The position numbers and the translations under genes were made by a program. Below, one piece after another: positions 1-6,227 of a DNA stretch of 26,154 bases. The notes beneath the pieces were generated by a model, which saw only the letters and a program-made list of their open reading frames with translations, was not told the origin of the DNA and searched no databases. Each line of letters opens with the position of its first letter. Position 1 is the stretch's first letter. Source of the stretch: Rhodobacteraceae bacterium UBA2553 (lineage in GTDB: Bacteria > Pseudomonadota > Alphaproteobacteria > Rhodobacterales > Rhodobacteraceae); contig DDMF01000024.1 in assembly GCA_002340515.1 (NCBI GenBank), positions 7,247 through 33,400 of the forward strand, read 5' to 3'.

Positions 1-99
1 CCCGCCGTATTCAATGTATTTTTCGCGCCGGAACGACACACAGCCGCCACCGCCGGCACCAGACCGAATATAGACCTTGGCGAGATCGAGGAATTTCAT
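1..99 (-). CDS. obgE: GTPase Obg/CgtA, N-terminal 33 residues (partial)
   Basis: The reverse strand from 99 reads MKFLDLAKVYIRSGAGGGGC and then VSFRREKYIEYGG up to the window edge. This is the glycine-rich start of the Obg fold, which is highly conserved in Obg/CgtA GTPases that act in late assembly of the 50S ribosomal subunit and in stress control. Only the first 33 codons are present, so the GTPase domain lies outside the window. Its place downstream of rplU and rpmA, with acetyltransferase genes in between, is the usual arrangement in Rhodobacterales. The ATG at 97-99 is the family's conserved start. The call is firm for the family; nothing can be said about the rest of the gene. Confidence 0.93.
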   Translation of the reverse strand, partial: MKFLDLAKVYIRSGAGGGGCVSFRREKYIEYGG

Positions 100-128
100 G
101 TGTCTTAGCCTTTTCTGAACTGACTTTG

Positions 129-157
129 GCGATAGAGGGAAACGGCGGCGGGCTCAA
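129..157 (-). promoter_or_regulatory. Candidate sigma-70 promoter for obgE
   Basis: On the minus strand a TTGAGC (-35, 152-157) and a TATCGC (-10, 129-134) are 17 bases apart, about 30 bases before the obgE start. The 109-base gap between the last acetyltransferase and obgE contains nothing else recognisable. The match is by eye only; obgE could also be read from the upstream genes. Confidence 0.33.
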
Positions 158-208
158 GTCTTTGGCGCTACAAACCCACGTTTTCCGCCGTAAAACTGGA
201 TAATAACA

Positions 209-724
209 TCATATAGCGGGCGGGCGGGGCAGAGCAAATTTTTGAACCGGCAGGTCTTTGCCTTGCGCCCGGCAAAAAGCTGTCGCAGTGCCACATTCTG
301 TAAACCCCAGTTTTTGCAAAACGCCTATGGACGCAACATTGCCCTCAAACACCCCGGCGCTGATCTGATCCCAGTCATAGCGCGACCAGCAATGTTTGAT
401 CAATTCGCACGCCATTTCGGTTGCAAACCCTTTGCCCCAAGCCTCGCGCGCGAGCATGTATCCAAGCTCGGGCCCGCTTTCGCCATGGGATGCAACCCCC
501 AAAACCCCAATCATCCGCCCGTTGCAGAACACCGGGCCAGCCATGCCTTTCTGGGGATCAATCGGTTTGCTACGCTCACGGGTACGGCTGCGCTCGGCGG
601 GCCAAGGCCAGCTTGCGGTCCATTTGACCACCTCGTAATCGGACACAAGCGCATGAAAAGGGTCGCAATCCAGCGAGGTCGCGCGACGCATCATCAGTCG
701 ATCCGTGAGCAAGCGTGTCATCAT
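209..724 (-). CDS. GNAT-family N-acetyltransferase (RimJ/RimL type), third of three
   Basis: This is a 171-residue acetyltransferase of the RimJ/RimL group, which moves an acetyl group from acetyl-CoA to a protein N-terminus or small amine. The N-terminus TDRLMMRRATSLDCDPF is the typical first strand and helix. WGKGFATEMACELI is the acetyl-CoA pyrophosphate-binding motif, and NVASIGVLQKLGF is the usual C-terminal signature. The ATG at 724 is preferred over an upstream TTG at 739 because a GGAGG lies eight bases before it. The start codon overlaps the stop of the upstream acetyltransferase by four bases (ATGA), so the two are translationally coupled. The substrate cannot be predicted from sequence; a ribosomal-protein target is possible given the neighbours but is only inference. 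Confidence 0.88.
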   Translation of the reverse strand: MMTRLLTDRLMMRRATSLDCDPFHALVSDYEVVKWTASWPWPAERSRTRERSKPIDPQKGMAGPVFCNGRMIGVLGVASHGESGPELGYMLAREAWGKGFATEMACELIKHCWSRYDWDQISAGVFEGNVASIGVLQKLGFTECGTATAFCRAQGKDLPVQKFALPRPPAI

Positions 725-1230
725 TTCAAACGCCTCCAATCATCGCGAGACAGGTTCACTTTGATCAAAGGAACCTCAACACCCTGCGCCTGCGAATATT
801 CTGACACGATGACACCCGTTGGCGCGAACCCCAGTTTTTTGAGGACGCCAAAAGACGCAGTATTTCCTTCGAAATAACCCGACCCTAGCAACTGCGCGTC
901 AGTATTTTGGAAAAACCAGTCAACCAAAGCCCCAGCAGCTTCGGTCATATAGCCTTTATTTTGATACGCTGCCCCCAGCCAATAGCCAAGGGTGTCCCCG
1001 ATACCGATCACACCCACCACGCCTTCTTTTGCTTGAATGGCAAGCCCTTCAAATTTTGCCCCCTCTGCAAGAAAGTTCAAAAAAGCATCAAAATCTGCCG
1101 GCGTATAGGGATGCGGCACAACGGTCAGCCAGCGAGAGACGTCGATATCGTCCAAAAGCTGAACGATGACGTCCCGATCGCCACCGGACAACGGTCGCAA
1201 AACCAAACGTTTGGTTGCAATTTCTTTCAT
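721..1230 (-). CDS. GNAT-family N-acetyltransferase, second of three
   Basis: This 169-residue GNAT protein starts MKEIATKRLVLRPLSGGDRD, the standard opening of RimJ/RimL-like acetyltransferases. YQNKGYMTEAAGALV forms the acetyl-CoA loop and NTASFGVLKKLGFAPTG the C-terminal signature. It begins 11 bases after the stop of the preceding acetyltransferase gene and overlaps the next one by ATGA, so the three are almost certainly one transcript. It is clearly a different paralogue from its neighbours: the framework is shared but most residues differ, so this is not a recent duplication. The acceptor substrate is unknown. Confidence 0.87.
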   Translation of the reverse strand: MKEIATKRLVLRPLSGGDRDVIVQLLDDIDVSRWLTVVPHPYTPADFDAFLNFLAEGAKFEGLAIQAKEGVVGVIGIGDTLGYWLGAAYQNKGYMTEAAGALVDWFFQNTDAQLLGSGYFEGNTASFGVLKKLGFAPTGVIVSEYSQAQGVEVPLIKVNLSRDDWRRLK

Positions 1231-1241
1231 AAAGAAACAAC

Positions 1242-1781
1242 TTACCTATATTTATGCATATAGGTCCAGGTTGGAACATTTGCGGCGCGAGACACGCAGT
1301 GGCTTTCGGCGTCCCCAATATATTCAAACCCAGCATTGGTCAGAACGCGCGCGGACGCGGGATTGTCCTGGAACACTTCAGCAAAAATCGCACTGTTTTC
1401 AAGTGGATTGGCTGTAATCATCGCGCGCACCGCTTCTGACGCGATCCCTGCGTTCCAAAATGCGGGAGCGACCCAATAGGACATCTCTGACTGACCGCGA
1501 TCCAATCTGGTCAGTGTGATGACGCCGAGCACTTCCTGCTGTTCTGTCGAGGATCCGTCAATCACCCAAGCGTCCTGCGGTTGTGACACGTCGAGAGCAC
1601 GTTTGATGAACCCCTCGGTGGTGCCAGGAGGCAAAGGATGGGGGATAGACCGCGTGCTGCGCGCAACTCGCTCATCCCCTGCGTAAAGCGCCATAGATCC
1701 GGCATCCGATTTGCGCACCGGGCGCAAAACGAACCGTTCAGCAGGGATAACAGGTTGGCAAGAAATCGTGTCATACATCAT
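1242..1781 (-). CDS. GNAT-family N-acetyltransferase, first of three
   Basis: This 179-residue GNAT protein has VIPAERFVLRPVRKSDAG at its N-terminus, FWNAGIASEAVRAMI as the acetyl-CoA loop and NPASARVLTNAGFEYIGD near the C-terminus. An open frame extends to a TTG at 1823, but the ATG at 1781 sits six bases after a strong GGAGGAGGG and is the likely start; a second ATG follows immediately. It is the first gene after the rpmA terminator and probably heads a three-gene operon leading towards obgE. As with the other two, the fold is certain and the substrate is not. Confidence 0.87.
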   Translation of the reverse strand: MMYDTISCQPVIPAERFVLRPVRKSDAGSMALYAGDERVARSTRSIPHPLPPGTTEGFIKRALDVSQPQDAWVIDGSSTEQQEVLGVITLTRLDRGQSEMSYWVAPAFWNAGIASEAVRAMITANPLENSAIFAEVFQDNPASARVLTNAGFEYIGDAESHCVSRAANVPTWTYMHKYR

Positions 1782-1864
1782 GGCTTTCCCTCCTCCGAAA
1801 AGCACTGATTGCCAAATCTTCAATTTGTGGATGGCCCGCCCGTTGAAAGAGCTGACTATCTGGC

Positions 1865-1893
1865 AAAATAGTTAACAAAACTTAAAGGTCCAA
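1865..1893 (-). promoter_or_regulatory. Candidate promoter for the acetyltransferase operon
   Basis: On the minus strand TTGGAC (1888-1893) and TATTTT (1865-1870) are separated by 17 bases. They lie between the rpmA terminator and the first acetyltransferase, where a promoter would be expected. The identification is by inspection only. Confidence 0.35.
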
Positions 1894-1914
1894 ATACGCC
1901 TGACCCAAAAACAG

Positions 1915-1942
1915 AAAAAGGGCCGGCTTGTGCAGCCGGCCC
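1915..1942 (-). terminator. Intrinsic terminator of rplU-rpmA
   Basis: A perfect nine-base GC-rich stem (GGGCCGGCT at 1920-1928 pairing with AGCCGGCCC at 1934-1942, five-base loop) is followed on the minus strand by five T residues at 1919-1915. It stands 30 bases after the rpmA stop codon, so it separates ribosomal-protein transcription from the acetyltransferase and obgE genes. Confidence 0.9.
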
Positions 1943-1972
1943 CTGAATTTTCATCACCTTACAGGTTTCGAC

Positions 1973-2242
1973 TTACTCAGCGGCCTCCGCCACTGGGAGA
2001 ACCGAAATAAAGGTGCGGCCCTTAAGGCCTTTGTGGAACTTCACTTTACCTTCGCTGGTTGCGAAAAGTGTGTGATCGCGTCCCATACCGACGTTTTGGC
2101 CTGCCCACATTTTGGTGCCGCGCTGACGCACGATAATGTTGCCAGGAACAACGTCCTGACCACCAAAAATTTTGACGCCAAGGCGACGACCGGCTGAGTC
2201 GCGGCCGTTACGGGATGAACCGCCTGCTTTTTTATGTGCCAT
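1973..2242 (-). CDS. rpmA: 50S ribosomal protein L27
   Basis: The 89-residue product begins MAHKKAGGSSRNGRDSAGRR and contains GVKIFGGQ and VRQRGTKMWAGQNVGMGRDH, which are the diagnostic L27 sequences. L27 lies near the peptidyl-transferase centre, and its N-terminal tail reaches the tRNA ends. The tail starts directly at AHKKAGG, so there is no cleaved N-terminal extension of the kind found in Firmicutes. The ATG at 2242 follows AAGGAG by seven bases. It lies 21 bases downstream of rplU and is cotranscribed with it; the transcript ends at the terminator at 1915-1942. Confidence 0.98.
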   Translation of the reverse strand: MAHKKAGGSSRNGRDSAGRRLGVKIFGGQDVVPGNIIVRQRGTKMWAGQNVGMGRDHTLFATSEGKVKFHKGLKGRTFISVLPVAEAAE

Positions 2243-2263
2243 GCTATCTCTCCTTAGCTCAGA

Positions 2264-2857
2264 TTAGGCCAGTGTTTTGGCCTGCTCGACCCAGTCTGCT
2301 TTCACTTTAACAGCATCAAAGCTGTCAACCTCAACTGCGGCCAGTTGGGCGAAGGTTGTGATGCCGGCTTCAGCCAGCTTTTTGGCAGCGGCAGGGCCGA
2401 CACCTGTGATGGTGGTCAGGTCGTCACCGCCCGCTTGAGCGGGAGCTTCGGCCTTAGCAGCAGCTTTTTTGGCAGCAGGCTTTGCAGCAGGTGCAGCAGC
2501 ACCTGAAACAGACCCAGCACCCATAGCAGCTTTTACACCAGACTTCTCAGCGCCCTTTTCAAGGACTTCAAGGATCTTCACCAGTGTCAGTTTTTGACGG
2601 TGGCCCTTGGTACGCTTAGAGCTGTGCTTACGACGGCGTTTCACAAAGTTGATTACTTTGTCGCCTTTGATCTGATCGATCACTTCTGCTTGAACGCCCG
2701 CGTCTGCGACGACGGGGGTGCCAACAGTGGTGCCAACCATAAGAATCTCGTTGAACTGGACAGTGTCACCAGCTTCGGCCGCCAGCTTTTCGACACGCAG
2801 GATGTCGCCAGCTTGGACCTTATACTGCTTGCCGCCGGTTTTCATAACCGCAAACAT
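2264..2857 (-). CDS. rplU: 50S ribosomal protein L21 with a C-terminal helix-hairpin-helix extension
   Basis: The first ~103 residues are L21: MFAVMKTGGKQYKVQAGD at the N-terminus and RRRKHSSKRTKGHRQKLTLV near residues 78-97 are the conserved rRNA-binding parts. Typical bacterial L21 ends there. This one continues to 197 residues with an Ala/Lys/Pro-rich linker (about 115-145) and then DDLTTITGVGPAAAKKLAEA, a helix-hairpin-helix-like module with the GVGP turn, ending in an acidic/aliphatic tail. The ATG at 2857, preceded by AAGGAAG, is the conserved L21 start; the frame remains open upstream to 2929 but lacks homology there. Extended L21 proteins are known from Rhodobacterales, so the fusion is probably lineage-specific and not an error. 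The role of the tail is unknown. Confidence 0.96.
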   Translation of the reverse strand: MFAVMKTGGKQYKVQAGDILRVEKLAAEAGDTVQFNEILMVGTTVGTPVVADAGVQAEVIDQIKGDKVINFVKRRRKHSSKRTKGHRQKLTLVKILEVLEKGAEKSGVKAAMGAGSVSGAAAPAAKPAAKKAAAKAEAPAQAGGDDLTTITGVGPAAAKKLAEAGITTFAQLAAVEVDSFDAVKVKADWVEQAKTLA

Positions 2858-2884
2858 ATGATCTTCCTTCATTTTCCGCGTCCT

Positions 2885-2960
2885 ACGGCCCCGGTTTGAC
2901 CCGGTGTTCCAAGGATGGGTCTGGCCCATCTTGCCCCGAACGGCGCGCCCATATGGGCTG
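2885..2960 (-). promoter_or_regulatory. Structured 5' leader of rplU
   Basis: Between the predicted promoter (3005-3033) and the rplU start is a leader of about 140 bases with several small inverted repeats: GCCCATATGGGC (2947-2958), GATGGG/CCCATC with a five-base loop (2914-2930) and CCGG/CCGG (2891-2904). Ribosomal-protein leaders often bind their own product, but this one does not match a leader motif that I can recall. The 304-base gap from 2858 to 3161 otherwise holds only promoters. Confidence 0.4.
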
Positions 2961-3004
2961 CTATTAAACTCACTGGCAAAGGGAACCCCTTACCAGACTG
3001 CGGG

Positions 3005-3033
3005 CTTATCGGGGGAATTGGGGCCTAAGTCAA
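3005..3033 (-). promoter_or_regulatory. Sigma-70 promoter of rplU-rpmA
   Basis: On the minus strand a TTGACT (-35, 3028-3033) and a GATAAG (-10, 3005-3010) are exactly 17 bases apart. This is the best promoter match in the gap. It predicts a start near 2998 and a leader of about 140 bases. Confidence 0.62.
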
Positions 3034-3161
3034 GAAAAATAACAGCAATGCCGAAGGGAAGGCTCAGCTTGTGCTTGCCTCCATGGGCAGGCCATATTAG
3101 CCAATGACCACGCGAAGCGACCACATTGCATTCTATACCAATCCCTGCGGAGAACCAGCCC

Positions 3162-5318
3162 ATGACGCAAAACAAATCCAAATCATCGGCCCCCATGTTC
3201 CCGCTGGCAAGTCAGTCCGCAAAAGCGAATGTTGGATCCGCCACGGGGATGCAACAGATCAATCCAAATGTAGCGCAAGCCCAGACCGCCATTCGTGTGG
3301 GAAATGCAAAAATGTCTCAGGGCAAATTCAAAGAGGCGGTAGACGCCTATCAAACCGCGGCGCGCCTGCTACCCAAAGAGATTGGCATTTGGAACGCTTA
3401 TGCGAAGGCCTTGTCGATGCTTGGCGACAAAACGGCCAACAAGCGCGCCCAAAAGCTTTTAAAAAAATCTGGCCTGCCCGCCCCGGCGCAGAAATCTATC
3501 GTGACCGAAATGTCGCGCAGCAACACCAAAACCTCGCGCACCAGCGCTGGGATTTCTAAGGAAGTGATCAACCAATTGCTGACCCGTTTTAATGGCGGGG
3601 ATGCGCAGGGCGTGGCCGAGGAGGCAAAGGCCCTCGCCGAGGTTCATGGTTCAAATGAAATCATCCGGCTGATCCTGGGGGCCTCGCTGGCCGCCCTAGG
3701 GCAAAATGACGGTGCCGAAGCGGCCTATCTGGAAGCCCTGTCAATTGCCCCAGATTACGCAGAGGCCCAAGCAAATTTAGGCGAACTTCTGACCGCGCAA
3801 GGGCGATACAATGATGCGTTGGAGCATCTTCAGGCGGCGTTCCGTCAAATTCCCTCGAACCCGAAAGTCTTGGGAAACCTTGGCCGCGCCATGAAAGAAG
3901 TGAACCGCACACATGAGGCCCTTAACTATCTCGACAAGTTCTTAGCCCTCGCTCCCAATACGCCCTTTGCGCAATTTCTGCGCGCCGAATGCCTCATCAC
4001 GTTGGAGCAAGGTGAAGAGGCGATTAAAGCGCTGGATGCAATGCCGGATCAGCATCGATCAAATCCAGAGCACCTTGTTTTGCGGGCCGTTGCATTAGAT
4101 CAAACCGGGCAAAAAGACGCGGCGCTGGACCAAGTCCGCAAAGCGGCCAAGCTTGCCCCAACCCAAATTCGTGTGGTCACGGTGTCTGCCAATCTGTTGC
4201 AGCAACATGGGGCATTTGAAGAAGCAGAAACGCTTTTGGTCAAAGCGACCGAGATGGGGCTGAAACATGGCGCTGTGTACCGTCAGATCACAAGCGGGCG
4301 GAAACTCGATAAAGACGAGCCCCTTGCCCTTGAAATGTTGGACCAATGGGGTTCAAACCCCGAGATTAAGGGACGTGCAGATCTTGGGTATGCCTTGGTC
4401 AAATTGATGGAAGATACCAAGCAATATGACAAGGTCTGGCATTATCTTGACACGGCGAACACCATCCTGCGCACCGATTTCCCCAATCCAAAAGGACGCG
4501 ACCGCCGAGAGCTGACGCAAATGTTGTCCTTTGTCGGAGATATGGATCTTACGCGCGTGGGGAAGGTTGGCTATCAAGACGACAGTCCAATTTTTGTCAC
4601 CGGCCTGCCTCGGTCAGGCACGACACTTGTGGAGCAAATTCTTTCAAGCCATTCGCGCGTGACGGGTGGGGATGAAATGGCGCTTTTCCATACGATGGGC
4701 TTTAATCGCGCCTCGGACGTTCTGGCCAAAGGTGGCAAAATCAACGATATGACGCCCAAAATGCTTGAAGAGATTGGCAAAGAATATCGTGACGCCGTTC
4801 TGAAACGTCACCCCGGCGCAGATATTGTAACCGACAAATCCATTTCGACCTATAAGGTGGCGCCTTTGGTGTGGCTGGCGCTTCCCAAGGCGAAAATTGT
4901 CGCGCTCAAACGTGACCCGCGCGACAACCTGTTTTCGATGTTGAAAAACCGGTTTGTTTCCGGGCTGCACACCTATACTTATTCTCAATCTGACTTGGTC
5001 GAGGTTTACGGGTTGTTCACCGAATACCTTGCCGCCTGGCGTGAATTGGCGGCCGACCGGATCTATGAAATCCAATATGAAGAGCTTGTGGCCAATCCCG
5101 AGGTTGAAGTGCGCAAATTGCTGGAATTCTGCGAGCTGGATTGGGAAGAGGCCTGCATGAATTTTCACCAAAACACCCGCAAGGTAAAAACCCTGTCGAT
5201 CCACCAAGCCCGACAGCCCCTTTACAACTCCTCAATTGGCCGTTGGCGCCGCTATGAGGAGCATTTGGGGGAGATGCTGGAAGGGCTCACGGGGATGGTC
5301 GGCGTGCCGGAAGACTAA
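3162..5318 (+). CDS. TPR-repeat sulfotransferase
   Basis: The 718-residue protein joins an N-terminal tetratricopeptide-repeat region to a C-terminal sulfotransferase. Repeats of the TPR pattern run from about residue 45 to 400 (for example AYLEALSIAPDYAEAQANLG and ALNYLDKFLALAPNTPFAQF). The catalytic domain begins near residue 475: FVTGLPRSGTTLVEQIL is the 5'-phosphosulfate loop that binds PAPS, and VALKRDPRDNLFSML, near residue 577, is the 3'-phosphate site. No signal peptide or membrane segment is visible, so it should be cytoplasmic. Such TPR fusions are often related to tyrosylprotein or carbohydrate sulfotransferases; the acceptor is unknown. The ATG at 3162 is chosen over a TTG at 3126 because a GGAG precedes it at nine bases. 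It stands alone, divergent from rplU. Confidence 0.88.
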   Translation: MTQNKSKSSAPMFPLASQSAKANVGSATGMQQINPNVAQAQTAIRVGNAKMSQGKFKEAVDAYQTAARLLPKEIGIWNAYAKALSMLGDKTANKRAQKLLKKSGLPAPAQKSIVTEMSRSNTKTSRTSAGISKEVINQLLTRFNGGDAQGVAEEAKALAEVHGSNEIIRLILGASLAALGQNDGAEAAYLEALSIAPDYAEAQANLGELLTAQGRYNDALEHLQAAFRQIPSNPKVLGNLGRAMKEVNRTHEALNYLDKFLALAPNTPFAQFLRAECLITLEQGEEAIKALDAMPDQHRSNPEHLVLRAVALDQTGQKDAALDQVRKAAKLAPTQIRVVTVSANLLQQHGAFEEAETLLVKATEMGLKHGAVYRQITSGRKLDKDEPLALEMLDQWGSNPEIKGRADLGYALVKLMEDTKQYDKVWHYLDTANTILRTDFPNPKGRDRRELTQMLSFVGDMDLTRVGKVGYQDDSPIFVTGLPRSGTTLVEQILSSHSRVTGGDEMALFHTMGFNRASDVLAKGGKINDMTPKMLEEIGKEYRDAVLKRHPGADIVTDKSISTYKVAPLVWLALPKAKIVALKRDPRDNLFSMLKNRFVSGLHTYTYSQSDLVEVYGLFTEYLAAWRELAADRIYEIQYEELVANPEVEVRKLLEFCELDWEEACMNFHQNTRKVKTLSIHQARQPLYNSSIGRWRRYEEHLGEMLEGLTGMVGVPED

Positions 5319-5342
5319 GGCGGCACCAGCCACAGCGAGATC

Positions 5343-5371
5343 AAAAAGGGCTGCCAGCTGCGGCCCTTTTT
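5343..5371. terminator. Bidirectional intrinsic terminator
   Basis: A 12-base stem with one G-U wobble (AAAAAGGGCTGC at 5343-5354 with GCGGCCCTTTTT at 5360-5371) surrounds a five-base loop. It has an A tract on one side and a T tract on the other. It lies between the convergent sulfotransferase and aldolase genes and can serve both. Confidence 0.85.
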
Positions 5372-5384
5372 CAGTTTTGCAATG

Positions 5385-6164
5385 TTAACTTTGCATGGCC
5401 AATCGCGCCGCTGCCAAATTCACTTGCAAGGAGGCGCGTAGTAAAGATGCCTCCGATCCAACGCCAAAAAAGGTCACACCAAGTTGGGCATAATGACCAA
5501 AACTGGCCACATCAAAACTTAGAATGCCCGCGGCTTTGCCCTCTGCCCGAATGTCAGCGATACCCTTTTCTATTGCGGCTGTAACCTCTGGATGGCCGGG
5601 GTTTCCCAAATGCCCCATATCCGCCGACAGATCAGCGGGGCCAATAAACACCGCATCCACACCATCCGTCGCAGCAATATCTTTGATATTTTTCATCGCT
5701 TCACGGGTTTCAGCCTGCAAAATCAAACAGATCTCGTGATCCGCATTTGTGGCATAATCTGCATCATGTCCATAAAGCGCAGCCCGCGCGACCCCTGCCC
5801 CCATACCCCGCACACCGCGCGGCGCATATTGAGTGGCGGCGACAATGGATTTGGCCTGAGCACCCGAATTGACCATTGGCACCAAAAGACTTTGCGCGCC
5901 AAGATCCAACACTTGCTTGATCACCCAATCCTCGTCAACAGGCACACGCACGATGGCGGAAGTGTCAAACTGCCCCAACACGCGGAGCTGTTCCAGGATG
6001 GTGTTCGGGTCAAAAGGCGCATGTTCGCCATCAATCAAGCACCAGTCATAACCCGTTGCGCCGACAATCTCTGTCGCGGAGCCTGACCCAAGGTTCAGCC
6101 ACATCCCGAGCTGAATCTCACCATTTGCAAGAGCGTGTTTTAGCTTGTTGATTGGCGCAGGCAT
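5385..6164 (-). CDS. HpcH/HpaI-family class II aldolase (2-oxo acid aldolase)
   Basis: The 259-residue protein belongs to the divalent-metal-dependent pyruvate aldolases typified by 4-hydroxy-2-oxoheptanedioate aldolase. Visible conserved parts are YDWCLIDGEHAPFD with the catalytic His at 48, IVRVP with the pyruvate-binding Arg at 73, APRGVRGMG, LILQAET with a metal-binding Glu, and DAVFIGPADLS with a metal-binding Asp. The chain length fits the family. The true substrate is open: members cleave several 4-hydroxy-2-oxo acids, and no hydroxyphenylacetate genes are nearby. The ATG at 6164 is preferred to the upstream start at 6206 because a GAGGG precedes it. A perfect palindrome and a TATACT box lie directly upstream. 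Confidence 0.87.
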   Translation of the reverse strand: MPAPINKLKHALANGEIQLGMWLNLGSGSATEIVGATGYDWCLIDGEHAPFDPNTILEQLRVLGQFDTSAIVRVPVDEDWVIKQVLDLGAQSLLVPMVNSGAQAKSIVAATQYAPRGVRGMGAGVARAALYGHDADYATNADHEICLILQAETREAMKNIKDIAATDGVDAVFIGPADLSADMGHLGNPGHPEVTAAIEKGIADIRAEGKAAGILSFDVASFGHYAQLGVTFFGVGSEASLLRASLQVNLAAARLAMQS

Positions 6165-6174
6165 ATGATTACCC

Positions 6175-6186
6175 TCAATATATTGA
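6175..6186. promoter_or_regulatory. Candidate operator upstream of the aldolase gene
   Basis: TCAATATATTGA is a perfect 12-base palindrome lying between a TATACT -10-like box (minus strand, 6193-6198) and the aldolase start, and it overlaps the ribosome-binding site. A repressor bound here would block both transcription and the leader. No regulator gene is adjacent, so the binding protein is unknown. Confidence 0.4.
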
Positions 6187-6227
6187 ACATTAAGTATAGA
6201 CCTCACGCGCGCGCCAACCAGAGAGGT

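Noticed and set aside
242..877. Plus-strand open frame of 211 codons opposite two acetyltransferase genes
   Set aside because: It is antisense to two well-supported GNAT genes, crosses their boundary, and has no domain or ribosome-binding site.
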